Origin: Angiostrongylus vasorum
Taxonomy: Eukaryota; Nematoda; Chromadorea; Rhabditida; Metastrongylidae
Length of the DNA: 64,000 nt
Assembly (NCBI GenBank): GCA_018806985.1
Contig: JADANN010000411.1
Coordinates: 25,897 to 89,896 of the forward strand
Direction of reading: 5' to 3'
In this document: one piece after another, positions 21,431 to 32,324 of the stretch
How positions within the stretch are numbered: the first letter of the stretch is position 1
Layout: each line of letters begins with the position of its first letter
The notes under the pieces: generated by a model
What the model was told of the DNA's origin: nothing
What the model saw: the letters and a program-made list of their open reading frames with translations, nothing else
The model's database searches: none
Position numbers and translations under genes: made by a program

Positions 21431-24330
21431 TATCAAAGCACAGCATTCGGCATTAATATAAGACCAGTAAAGGGAAAACTGTGGAGAAATCACTTCAAGT
21501 GGTAAAACATGGAGTCAGTTATGCTTTGCTTTTGCGCTAAGAACCGCTTTTGCCATGAATATCAATAATCACTGACTAACCGGAAGAGACACCATAGACG
21601 TTTATTACTTTCTGTTGGGTCGCAGAGCTACAAGTTGGATCCGTCACTGTTGGAATACAACTAACACAGAGCCTTTGATCACAGAGCCTTTTGATCACAG
21701 AGCCTTTGATCACAGTCCTTGACAGCCTGTTCTGATCGAGTATTACAAGGAATGTTACAAAGGTTCAGAGAAATTTAAAAATCCGAAATGCAAAAAGCTC
21801 GCCTTCAAACGATTTACCACGTACATTTTACTGAAAACTGCCGCAGAGTGAATCTCAAACATTGGCTATCTAAGCTTTATGTGGACCCTAAACTAGAACG
21901 ATCATAAAGGCATTGCACGATAACGTATAGAGCAGTGTGATCGATCAAAATTGTGAGAACGTGGGAATGATACTTGTTTACATGAAAAATATCGTGGTAT
22001 TTATTATGGTACAAGGAAAGGACTAGCTAGTCCACATTGACTACAATTTTAGAACCACATATGCTCTGCTTGTGTAAAGAACTCAGCGAGATTCTAAAGT
22101 TATTCTCCAGTGGCGATTGTGGAGTGACGGTTAATGTCCATGTTTGTCTCGTGCCTTCACGTAAAATTTAAAATTTCTTTAATCGAGTATAAAGCATTTA
22201 GTGGAACTGCTGTCTCACTTATTCCTTATTCTTTGCTAGTTGTTCTTCACGAAGTTTCTTCAATCTATCCTATGGGCTACATGACAAGAGCGAAACGATG
22301 TTCGATGTATTTGTTCTCGACAGCCGAACGTAAACCACAGATTTCGATGGCACTTTTTTTCTCAGCGATTAATAAGAAACAGTGCTTTATCAACTACCTA
22401 TTCCTGTACTCGACCTGATAGTCTTTTGTTGCTGACAAAATACGCTTTGTTATTCAAAAATCTTCGTGGTAATTAACAGTTGAGTGCGAAAGTTCAATTG
22501 TCATGGCTTTCAGAATTAGTCCGGCCGATAAGTTTGCTATTCCTGTTGCGTGTCATAGTTGTGTAACTCCCAACTGGAATCGGGTTCAAATGGTCGGGAT
22601 ATGACTCTTACTAGGATGCTTCGTACGCAACACGCTAGAGAAATATTGAAAAGGCTGTGAACTAAAAAACCACAATAATGAAATCATCCACAAAGTATTT
22701 GCTCTGCTATTGGATATGTTTTGTTCTTAAGCATCACCGTGACCTAGTTTTCAAAACAGTGACATGCATCTGTCGTCCAGTTGATCTTTCTAATTTGTCA
22801 ATGTTTGCGGTCAAGAGCGAGGAGAAGCCGTTCATACTCAGAAGCTTCTTCTATACGCGGGTGAGTGGTATACACGAGGGGTCATTGCATTCGTGAAATA
22901 ACCCCATGGGTATCATTGCTTGGCTTGCGCATTTATGTGGTTTTTTAATTTTCTAAGTAAGCTTGAATTATTATTTTAGGAAGATTATTATTGGCATAAA
23001 ATTATCTTCATTCTATCTACCATATCTGCTGTATTCATGATGAACAAAGCACACGAGTCTTCGCCGCATGTCTTTTACAATGCCTAGTCGACTGCCTCTC
23101 TGTATACTCGATCGTATCATGTGAGTGTTTCATGGCTTGTGATAACATGATTTGGATTCAGACTGTCTTGGAATCGCAAGCGCTACCATCCGAAAAGTAT
23201 TGAGAAAGCTTTTAGGCGCAAGCGCGTATGCGAAATTTCAGCGGAGTTATTTATAATATCAAAGCAAATTGCCTTCAAGACAGTTAGGACATTCACCAGG
23301 CGTTTCCTCAACAGTTGAATAAAGGTAGTTTTTCAGAACTATGGCAATCTAGAATACTTTCGTAGACTGGTTGTCCAATGGTAATAGTCCGCTTCCCTAC
23401 AATTAATCCGTACTGTCAGCATTAAACTATCTCTCACATTGCGACGCAATACCTTTGTGAAACCAGCATTAATTTGACAACAAGATAAACTATCAATGTC
23501 TTATTCTACCTTTGAGCCAAAATGAGCTTGTTACAAAAAATTAATTAGGCAAGTGTTTTGGCACTTTTGCCTTCCTCAGAGCCGGATTCGAGTCGGGCAT
23601 CTATGGCCTTTCACTCTTGTTAAAGGGTATGCTGTACACAAGAACACTGTCAAGTGATATTGCTTCATTCTAAAGGAAATTCACATTACTCTTTTGGTTT
23701 CGATGCTATTGCGAAGTCAGAGATCGTACTGTTCTGCTACGTAGGTTTCTATTGTAGGGTTTCAGTTCGGAGCTGAAACTTAGATAATTACATCCTTTCC
23801 TGCGTCCGACAAACACCTGATCTGATTATAATTTATAAATATTTACAATACGCATCCGAGACAGAAACACTATACGACCAGGTGAAGCCGTAGCTTATTT
23901 AAGTAGATAGAAAATGTAGCCATGTAGCCAAGTAGACTCAAATTCAGTTGTATGTGAAGGATTTTATGCCGCATTCAAGGACGTCTCACCTATTCGTTAT
24001 TCTTTGCAGCAGTTCTTCTTCATTCTAACTCTCCCATCCATCCTTTAAGCTATTCTCGCTACCACCCATTTGATCTGGTTTCTCTCCACGCTACCACTTG
24101 CTCCTTACTTTTCTTCGTCATGTTTACTCCATGTGAAACTTCATTCTCATAGTACATCATCATCACCGAAATGTAGAAACCACTCTATTGTTTTCAAAGT
24201 AGCTCTTTGTTTATTTGTTTATGCGTGTTTATGAATCCCATTATCGTTTTCGCTCTTATAATGTTTACATTTCTTGATATCGTCATGTTGTTACTATTAA
24301 ATCACAGGCGCCTCCCAACGGTTTACCGCC
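21431..24330. other. 2.9 kb with no recognised gene
   Basis: AT-rich sequence with only short frames (for example 22134-22418 and 22678-22896), neither with a recognisable motif or clear splice pattern. A 16-17 bp unit with core GAGCCTTTGATCACA is repeated three times at 21667-21715. A decayed PLE end with a ribozyme-like remnant (TTGCCTTCCTCAGAGCC, minus strand) lies at about 23545-23590. This is the longest stretch without an assigned element. Confidence 0.45.
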
Positions 24331-24339
24331 TCATTGTGG

Positions 24340-24720
24340 CTGGCAAGTGTTCCTGAGTGTGGAACTGCGATGTACAGGAGGGGATTCATTCCATGGCGGG
24401 GTCTCCCAAGCTGAGGAGGAGTCCAACGTTTTCATCAGGAAGCCCAGCTAAGAGTAAACCAATATCACGATCCACCACCGCTTAAGTATCAAAGTCGCAT
24501 GGTGGCAAATCTCCCTCTGATCCACAAAAGATGCGACTGCCTGTGGTGGTGGAGACCTGGGGCAGACTTTGGCCAAGATGACCTCAGGATTCCAGAGAGC
24601 CACAATGGCTTAACCAGCAAGTCTTCGAAAAATGGAGTTTGTGCTGGGGCCCGCACAACAAGTGAGGACGTGCCATTCATGCGTCAAGTGTCGAGTATTG
24701 CAGTTGTTCACAAAGGATAT
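24340..24720 (-). repeat. Dispersed repeat R, partial copy
   Basis: On the minus strand this matches 59030-59430: TCACTNGTTGTGCGG, GGCCAAAGTCTG, GTGGATCAGA and TTTACTCTTAGCTG appear in the same order. The short frames within it are incidental. Confidence 0.7.
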
Positions 24721-25464
24721 ATGCACAGCAGGCGAATGGTGGAAATTACATATAGAACATTGCTAGTTTAACAAAAATTCTCGTAGCATGATAACAATAG
24801 GCGTTCTTCCAGATATTTTGAGACAAGGAAATTCAACGTAGACGCTTATGGGTCTGATTCGGCAAGAGCTCATCAGAAACATTGTACAGCGTGAAATGGC
24901 GGTCTTCTGTTCATTACCTAAACAGTGCGCGTTCATAAACGTTCACTTTAAAAAACTTTTGCATGTATATATCCCTATATGTGTCCATACTCACATATTT
25001 ATATTGATTACTAGCAAATGCTTAAATATTTTAAGAAACTGAAGGGCGCAAGAACTAGGTCATAAAAAGCGTTCGATGATGAGAGGCAAATGTACACCAT
25101 TATCTGTGTACATTTCTGCTTCTTCCACTAAAGCACCATTTGGGAGAACTGTCGACGTTTAGTAGAGCCAGCCTTATTGCTTTGCGCACTGACCACTTCA
25201 ATCTACGACATCGTACGACAAGATCATAGTTAAGGGAGGTGGAACTCTTGGGTTGCATAGGATGTCGCTGGAATCAGGACGAACAAGTTCACGAAAGGCA
25301 GTTCAAGAATTGAGCTCGTAGCATCCTCATTAAAAGATAATAACTTCAACTTCCTATAATCAGCAGTGATTTCGCTAGCAGCAGAAAGTATGCGCAACGT
25401 GCAAACGGCAAGCGATAGTTTCTTCATTGCTTCTGGAGCCAGACGTTACTATAAGCGTTGTGAC
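24721..25464. other. No gene recognised
   Basis: Short frames only. A 9-bp inverted repeat (AAATGTACA ... TGTACATTT) lies near 25088-25118. Confidence 0.4.
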
Positions 25465-25700
25465 TCCCTCAATGATTTGGAGATGTTCGCAAAGCTCAGA
25501 CCTCGGGCCAAATCGAACCACGACTTCCTTTTCCGGGGGCTCACGCACTACACATTGCACCACGGAGGCCCCTCTGCATTTCTCTCAGCTAGTTTTCTAC
25601 TTAACGCTGCCATCAGCAAATCAGGAAATCGTGGTTCAATCTGGCTGCTGGTACGAGTTTCTCGAATATCTCAGCGTAAATCTGTCGTTCTCTTTTTCAC
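25465..25700 (-). repeat. Decayed SINE2-like repeat
   Basis: The order TTCGCAAAGCTCAGACC, AACCACGACTTCCTTTTCCGGGG, CACTACACATTGCACCAC and CTCAGCTAGTTTTC follows the minus strand of the SINE2 unit at 56380-56720 and 63535-63640, with many substitutions. Confidence 0.5.
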
Positions 25701-25830
25701 AGCAATCGCGAAGTTATTATTCCAGAACACGTTTACTTCCCTACAAATATAACGCACACAAAACAGCGGTACCTGACGTTTGGGCAGTATCGCCTTCTTT
25801 ACAGATCTCGGGAACATCTCAGCATAGTTG
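25675..25830 (-). repeat. PLE pseudo-LTR remnant
   Basis: Matches 49450-49570: TCGTTCTCTTTTTC, GCAATCGCGAAGTT, TTTACTTCCCTACAAA and GACGTTTGGGCAGTATCGCC. The ribozyme core is damaged (GCCCAAAC for GCCGAAAC). Confidence 0.6.
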
Positions 25831-26279
25831 CAGTTGCAATTCACACCATACTTTGAAGTGAAGATATTTGCTAGGCAGAAAATAAAAGGTTAACACTGTG
25901 AGTTGAGACTAATTCTCAGCCAGCGTTTTAGCCAGGGGTTAAGTGTTGGAATCAAAAGAAGATGTGAAAGGATGCCGATACCACCTGCTGCAAAAAATCA
26001 TTAACAACTAAGCCTTTGCAAAATACTCTCTAAGCATTCTTAGGACTTAATAGCTCAGAACTGTCCAGTGATGAGATGAAAAAACTTGTATTTGTAGACG
26101 AAAATGTTTTCACCAGAATTCATTGATCTTCATTCACATAGTTTAGTACACGCTGTTGAATTCGATGATGAGTGAGTTGTTTTATATTGTGGAATTTTTT
26201 CAAAAGTCCTGACATTTCCGGAAAGCTCCTTCGTATTTAAATTAGCGATAAGAATTGTATTGACGGCTGTTAATCGCAG
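25831..26279. other. No gene recognised
   Basis: Unique-looking sequence between a PLE remnant and a SINE1. No frame or motif of note. Confidence 0.35.
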
Positions 26280-26532
26280 TCCCACACCCAGCCGGACCAC
26301 CTCCCAACGACGATGAAGCTGCCAAGGCCTCCATCTCTCCGGTGTAGGCAAATTGCTACCAGACCTGTTCGGAAGGATAGCAGCACTGGCTCGATACATC
26401 GGTAGGCCACCGCAAGCCATCGTAAAGTCCAGATATGCTTGTAATGACCTCCAAACGATGCTTAATGAAGTCGAATGCATGGCGCGTCCTTCAGAAATTG
26501 ATCAACGCCGAGAGCTTTATCCTTTATCCCTC
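26280..26532 (+). mobile_element. SINE1, head degraded
   Basis: The body from TAGGCAAATTGCTACCAGAC to CGAGAGCTTTATCC matches 6790-6975. The tRNA-like head is strongly diverged. It abuts PLE coding sequence at 26541. Confidence 0.7.
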
Positions 26533-26540
26533 ATTTAATT

Positions 26541-26991
26541 GAAATACCACCGGACATTCTCAGACGCCACCTAGTTAGTAACGGCATGCATGACCTTCAT
26601 CACACATCTCAAAAATTGCGTAGTATGCCCTAAACATAGAGATGTTGATCGCATAATTTCGAGTACGGGTTATGGGATCACTGGTAAAGCATGCAGAGAC
26701 GAATGTATTGGCGAAAATAGTGGAACAGTGTGCGTCTGCATAAAAGAACCACTAGTCCTTTAATTTAAACGTGTCCAAACTCATCACTATGCGCGTATAG
26801 GACACACAGACACAACGGAGATGATTTTGAAGTAAAAGTCACTCTCAGGGCACAAGAATCGAAACCACCGTCGCGTGAAACTCGAGAAGCGTTTTGGATA
26901 AATTCCAAAATTCCAAAAATGAACTGCAAGGAGGAATGTCTTGTAATCACGCGTGACCTCACGGCATACATCTGCCTCATTTTTTTGACCT
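26541..26991 (+). pseudogene. PLE GIY-YIG fragment, heavily decayed
   Basis: Starts at GAAATACCACCGG, the segment encoding the EIPP block before the nuclease. Blocks such as KNCVVCPKHRD, GKACRDECIGENSG, CIKEP and, after a frame change, HNGDDFEVKVTLRAQES, TREAFWINSK and EECLVITRDLTAY can be followed to a stop near 26990. The GIY and YIG signatures are mutated. Confidence 0.7.
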
Positions 26992-27107
26992 GAGTGAAGC
27001 ATATTCTTCTCCCACTCTGTGCGGCGGGTCTGCACCAAATAAATGGACGACTTACAAACAACAAAACGGTTAACTCTTGAAAGAAACCGTTTTTTAAAAA
27101 AAATCAT

Positions 27108-27366
27108 AGAGGGAGACTGCCTTCGACGTTGATCAATCCCTGAGGGATGCGCCATACATTCGACTCTTTAAGATTGAATGCATATCTGACCCTTACAATG
27201 CTCGCAGTGGCCTACCGATGTATCCAGCCAGTGCTGCTATCCTTCCAGACAAGTCCGGTATCAATTTGCCCACCTCGGAGAGATGGAAGGCTTGGTCGGC
27301 CATAGGCGCCGGGATCGATTCCACGTGTGTGTTGCCTCCGACCACTGCGCCACACGCACACCTTCT
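27108..27366 (-). mobile_element. SINE1
   Basis: Full-length in reverse: the tail side has GTTGATCAATCCCTGAGGGA, and the head side ends CACTGCGCCACACGCACACC at about 27360. The B-box-like segment (minus strand GGAATCGATCCCGGC) is well kept. No convincing target duplication. Confidence 0.75.
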
Positions 27367-27794
27367 GTTCTTTATACCAGCGAAAACTTGTGTTAATTAT
27401 TTCATATACTACATACCACGGTTTTTTGTGCACTAGTGAAAATCTATGTTTTATCTTTTATCTTGTGATATAAGGAAGGTACTTGCCTATGTAGACTGGG
27501 TGTCAATTTGACCTTCGATGCTCTGAGGAAGCCCCAGGCGCCCGCAGCTTCAGAACACGACAGCCTTACAACCGGCTTTTTTTCGGTTTCAAAGCCATAA
27601 ACTACATGGATTCTCACAAACCATATGAGATCGCTTCATCAAAATGAGAAGGTCCAAAAAACAGTGAAAGACTTCATTCAATGAATTCATCCCCATCGTG
27701 CCTGTATTTTCAGGAGTTTTGAACTTATTGCTGTTCCTCATTCAAGATCTTGACTTTAGACCTTTACCACTTTATTATGCAACGAATCATTTAA
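27367..27794. repeat. Unassigned spacer with dispersed segment
   Basis: The stretch 27640-27790 resembles 20460-20600 (CAATGAATTCATCCC, TCAAGATCTTGACTTTAGACC). A fragment at 27515-27560 (GCTCTGAGGAAGCCCC) recalls the start of the PLE ribozyme motif but lacks the second half. Confidence 0.4.
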
Positions 27795-28409
27795 AAGAGG
27801 AAGAAGAGAAGTACCTCGGGATAGGTGTAGAGGAAACCACAGCCCCCCAACGATAATTCTAGCGACAAAAAGGTCGCGTTTATCCTGCCCTTCATTTCTA
27901 ATGAAGCAAGTTCAGCTATAAAACGCTGTTTAAGAAGAGCCGGTCTAGAGAATTCGGTAACGATAATTGAAATTCCATCGAGTAATCTAAGACGCCAACT
28001 AGTTCGTAACCGCCTATACGACCGCCTATGTGCAACGCAAAATTGTATAATTTGCCCCAATAGTAGAGACCGTGACTGCATGAGTTCGGGTACAGTTTAT
28101 CTGATCTCTTGTAAAGCGTGCGGGGACGATTTCATTGGCGAAACGGGTAGACCACTTTGCGTTCGTATAAAAGAGCACCTAGTCGTCAAACGTAAACCAA
28201 ATACCCCACTAGGCACGCATAGGACCCAGAGACATAGCGGGGAGGAGTTTGAAGTACGTGTCATGATCCTTGCGCAGGAATCGAGAACACAAGCGCGCAA
28301 AACTCTCGAGGCGTTCTGGATTAATTCCAGAAATCCGAGAATGAACCGCAGGGAAGAATTCCTCATTATCACGCGTGATATTGGGCAGTATATAAGGCTG
28401 TTATTTTGA
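27795..28409 (+). pseudogene. PLE linker and GIY-YIG endonuclease, first copy of a tandem pair
   Basis: The linker blocks FLSRPALLKQR-type and EIPSSNLRRQLVRNRLYDRLCATQNCIICPN (27900-28075, partly in a neighbouring frame) lead into the intact-looking nuclease at 28080-28409: GTVYLISC, DFIGETGRPLCVRIKEHL, HRTQRHSGEEFEV, LEAFWINSR and ITRDIGQYIRLLF. All GIY-YIG landmarks are present (VY for IY, FIG for YIG). The RT half is missing on the 5' side, so this is a 5'-truncated copy. A second copy follows after the ribozyme motif. Confidence 0.8.
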
Positions 28410-28602
28410 TGGGAGGGGCATATTACGCCTCCATGTGAACTCTGTGCGGTTGGTCTCCACCCGACATACTCAGTGGAAGCCTCATAGAAAGCGGCGAGTG
28501 TGCAAAGCTGTGTTCAATGTGATTGAAATTTTGGTTCAGCGTTTTCTCTGTTTGGTTATGGAGGTGTTTGACCGAATAGATTGCTGTGAGCTTGACCTTT
28601 CC

Positions 28603-28641
28603 AGGCTCTGAGGAAGGCGAAAACCGCCGAAACGTCAGCTT
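28603..28641 (+). ncRNA. Hammerhead-like ribozyme at the junction of two PLE copies
   Basis: The most convincing copy. AGGCT (28603-28607) and AGCTT (28637-28641) pair as stem I over 5 positions with one G-U. CTGAGGA (28608-28614) and GAAA form the core, GGCG/CGCC forms stem II, and GAAACGTC gives a minimal stem III with cleavage expected after GTC (28636). PLEs with such minimal hammerheads have been described in other animals. Confidence 0.7.
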
Positions 28642-28679
28642 GTTCGTGAATAAAGAATAAAAACAACACCTCGTGTTTG

Positions 28680-30540
28680 CTCAACAGGAATACGAAGAAT
28701 TACTTGATCAGTGGCGAGGTTAATAGAAAGTCGGACGTGGGATATATTACGAGATGTACCAGCACGATATTTCCGACTTGTAAAAGAAGCGCTGTCAGTG
28801 AGACAAAAGATCGTCTTAGCTCGACAGTCAACACACTTTCTCCGCCGCTGTCTAAAACACCGAATCGACCCGAACTTCATTAAACGAAGACGACTACACG
28901 ATGTATGCGGACTACCAGAGGACAGTCGCCGAGTACTGGGCATCGAATTGCGAGTACTACGCACCTGTCTATGAAGCAAACAAGATCAGATGTTCGCAAA
29001 GTGGAAGAAGTGCGAGGCGAAGGAAAATCGTTGTGTTCAGTGTTTGGAGGACTGCCTCTGGAAGAGAATAGTGGGAGGGTAAGCGATGATTTGCAACTCT
29101 ATTAGGTCTAATGCTAAAGTAACTTTACGGAGGAAATTCGAAGACCTTTTGCACAGAAGTACCGCTAGCGAACACCAAAGAGGTCACAGTAGTATAAATA
29201 AGGCGCTAGAAAATTCAAGTGTAACCGTGTTAGGAGGCATGACTCACCCTGACGGTGCGCGCTCGTTATTAGAATTGGGCCAAGTTTACACAATCTGAAC
29301 CCATTTCTAAGGCAACCTTGCGTAGGGTCGCACATAGTTTACATGAACATCAAGAAAGACTCTGTAAAAAAGCTAGAGATGAAACGTAATAGGTGCGAAC
29401 AACACCAAGTGGGGGGCCCTACCAATAGCACCATTTTCTCTGCCGTTTTTTAGACAACAAAAAGCCGAGGAATGAAGATGATGTCAAATTTCGGGTGTTT
29501 ACGAATGAAACTTTCAAAGTCCTTAATCACTATCGCGCGAAAAGATACAGCTCAAACCTCACTGCAGTGCAAAAACATGGTATGCGAGAGGTATGAGAGC
29601 TGATAAGAATGAAAAACATAAGACTAAGACTATCCGTCAGTGATAAGGGTGGAGAGTTTGCCGTAATTCCCCATCAGTTAGATGTTGAGATAACGAAGAA
29701 GCATCTTGAAGATGCTTCACTTTATTGCCCATTATCTGGGAAGGAGTTTAAAAGTAAATACCGAAAGTTAAACAACGAATGGGTTAAAATGGCAAGAGCG
29801 GCTGGTTTAAAACCATCAGTTATCTCTCAACCCAAAGTTGACCTACCAACATGTCCCGTCCTGTACTCTACTTATCAAAACCCATAAGTTAGTATCCAGC
29901 GATGATCTTGCGTCTACCGATGCATCACTGTTTAAGGTCAGACCTATCATTAGCTGTGTAGACGGGCCAACGGATAGAATAACGCGGTTAATAACCCTAA
30001 TACTTACCCAGTTGTTGAAGTACATTCCATGCCATCTAACGAACAACCTAATGTTCCTGGATCGTCTACGTATTGTGCAGCCCAACAGCGCGTACCTGGT
30101 GGAGTCCATCGACGTCACCGCCCTCTATACAAACCTGTCGAATGATTCCGCTAGGCAAGCCATCCGCGAGCTCCTTATACAACACGAAGGAGCAATAAAC
30201 ATGTAGGGCTTCTCGATCCAGCACTTGATGACACTCTTAAAGAGTGCCTAAACTGCTCAATCTTCAGATGGTCCGGGAGGTATTACGCACAAACGAGAGG
30301 ATTGGCAATGGGACAACGACTGGCACCAAACCTTGCCATTGCATTCATGTTTAAGGTGGAAGCACCATTAATCGATCTTGGGCCGTTACTCTACTGTAGA
30401 TATACAGATGACTGTTTGGTCATTTGTTCAACACAAGAGGAAATTGACAAATGTTTCGAGTTGCTGAACGAACAGTCAGAGTACAATAAATTCATCCGAG
30501 AGTAACCAAAAGAAAACTGGCTTCCATTTCTGAACGGATT
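28680..30540 (+). pseudogene. PLE N-terminal region and reverse transcriptase, second copy of the tandem pair
   Basis: The N-terminal helical block is at 28711-28974 (ESRTWDILRDVPARYFRLVKEALSV...), then a nuclear-type linker (29086-29298; GARSLLELGQVY). RT blocks follow: KGGEFAVIPHQLD (29609-29887), DDLASTDASLFKVRPIISCVDGPTDRI and SIDVTALYTNLSND (29838-30206), GLAMGQRLAPNLA and YCRYTDDCLVI (30302-30505), where Y-T-D-D is at 30401-30412. Frameshifts and a TAG near 30206 break the protein, and it stops abruptly near 30540 before the GIY-YIG domain. Confidence 0.85.
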
Positions 30541-30604
30541 TCGTTTCTCCCAAAGCCTGAAAAGCCAAAGCTGACTGTAGCCTATCCAGATAAACATCTC
30601 GATA

Positions 30605-30904
30605 ACCAAACATAAATGTTGAACCAGGATTTCAATCATGTTGAAAGCAAAATAGCCTTTTTTGTGCACACATTGGTGGCTGCTCTAATCGTGTTTCTCA
30701 AAACTACCCTTTTGTATTTAACGGGAGACGATTCCTTAATCTCCTTAAGCTTCATGGCTTCTAGCCCTGACGTGGTAAAACCTTTGAAAAGAAAAGGCAA
30801 CCAAATGTTAAAAAAGAACGTCAAGGGGAAAGAAACAAATCAATGGTAATAGTAAGGATAACACTATTGTTTATGATAAATAACAATGATGAGAAACAAT
30901 GATG
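30605..30904 (-). repeat. R2 chimeric repeat, upstream of collagen unit b
   Basis: The reverse complement matches 11200-11460: the PLE-derived RAATNVC codons, then AAGGAGATTAAGGAATCG-type sequence, then the AT-rich leader. The same repeat lies at the same place ahead of unit c (34940-35405) and ahead of unit d (44830-44909), so it was part of the ancestral duplicated unit. Confidence 0.6.
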
Positions 30905-31827
30905 TGGAATACAGATGAAAGTTAAGTGATCAATTTGTGTTTTCTTCAAAAGGCTAAGCAGTTGTTCTTCAAAAGGTTCATAACAACCCAGAATTCACCC
31001 GGAAGTTCATTCTAAAAAAGTTCGTAAAAGATTAATCAGGGAATAATTATGAAAAACATACCATTTCATTTTTTGTTGAAAAAGCACTAAGGAGAAGTGG
31101 AATACATCAGTTAGAGAATGTCTTCCTTCAATTTTCGTATACCGTACCATGAAGAAACTCTCTACAGAAAAGCGGATGTTCCTTCCCACTCACCTGAACT
31201 TGAAACACCCTTACGTATAACTGCTCGAACTGTCCCTTCTTCAGTAAGATTTCCGTTCTTATTTGATGCACTTTCTCAGTTGTCTCATAGAAGGATTGAA
31301 TTAGCTCTTTGTGGAAACCCTCTCTTCCTTTCCTTTTATTAGCCGACTGCAATAATTTTTTACGGCGGGATGTGATGTGAAACACAACCACGACGATACA
31401 GTGATATTCGCAAAACTTGAGCCAGAGCCAGATCGAGAAATGATTACCCTTTCCGGGTGCTCGTCTATTACACACTGTGCCACTGAAGCTCCCTATTTTA
31501 CGTGCCTCTCATTTGGTTTTCTACCTAACGCTACCCGTCAGCGAGTTTGATCTGGCGAGTATAAGTCGCCATTGAAACCCAGTTAAGTGGAGGCTATAGT
31601 CGAAATTACGATGTTTACCTCTTATTTGCTCCCTAGTATAGTTTTTCGCGACGAGGTAGGATGTGAAATACTCTCTCTCCTTTCTTTGATGTTCCATCGC
31701 TCCTGAGAATACTGAAGATATTTTTATCCTTTTGTAAATTTGCAGCTTTCGATTTCTTCATGCTCAATAAATGCAGCAGGTTTAAAATCGAGTATATCGT
31801 TGCAGAAGCATTGGCTCTAGATTGAAT
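30905..31827 (+). promoter_or_regulatory. Upstream region of collagen unit b, with SINE2 inserted
   Basis: Homologous to the upstream blocks of units a, c and d. An old SINE2-like insertion occupies about 31345-31670. The conserved acceptor AAATTTGCAG ends at 31745, 82 bases before the ATG. Confidence 0.5.
31345..31670 (-). repeat. SINE2-like repeat in unit b, about 1.1 units
   Basis: Contains ATATTCGCAAAACT, GATTACCCTTTCCGGG, ACACACTGTGCCACTG, GATCTGGCGAG and GAAACCCAGTTAAG in SINE2 order. The segment TTTTACGGCGGGATGTGATGTGAAA at its left recurs in diverged form at 31640-31670, so the unit is partly duplicated in tandem. Confidence 0.55.
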
Positions 31828-32180
31828 ATGAAGCATTTTCTCATTCTCGTTTACGTTATTGGGATTACACTGGTAGGTTGGATGTTCCTGCAACATCTGA
31901 AGACGACTGCTTCAATTAATTCTGAACAGGCGGTCATGATCTTTCAGGTCTGTACTCCTAAAAGTGCCAAGGATGGAGTACGAAAGTCAGCACCAGCAGG
32001 GTCAGCAGGGTCAAACTGACACCGAACAGAAGCGAAGGTAGCAAATATAAAGCTCAAATTAAAGGTTCAAATAAAGAATTAAAGAGGCCAAATTATTGAT
32101 ATGAGTAATTTAAATAAGCAGCTACTAATAAAAAGGCTGACGGCCACCAGCACTAACGTGTAGGATAAATTAGCAGAATA
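31828..32180 (+). pseudogene. Collagen-like gene, unit b, triple helix lost
   Basis: Exon 1 (31828-31872) encodes MKHFLILVYVIGITL with the conserved GTAGGT donor. The intron (31873-31947) ends in CTTTCAG. Exon 2 reads VCTPKSAKDGVRKSAPAGSAGSN and stops at about 32019. The Gly-X-Y block has shrunk to almost nothing. The C-terminal tail is still readable beyond the stop (KLKLKVQIK, DMSNLNKQLLIKRL) with further stops. The 75-base intron is in frame and free of stops, so unspliced RNA would give a 66-residue product, probably by chance. Confidence 0.7.
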
Positions 32181-32324
32181 TTGGCGACTTGAATAATGTG
32201 CACATCGAAAGACTGCAGAATTTTTCGTAGTACACTTTTTGAATTCAACAGTTTCTCCACGCGTTTCGTTCAAAGTGTGTGTTTCATAGCATTTAAATGC
32301 ACCTTGAGATAAATTACTTTCCCT

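Noticed and set aside
21667..21715. Three short direct repeats as a possible CRISPR array
   Set aside because: Repeats are contiguous without spacers, and the genome is eukaryotic.
27515..27560. Additional hammerhead motif
   Set aside because: Only the CTGAGGA half is present; no GAAAC half follows at the right distance.
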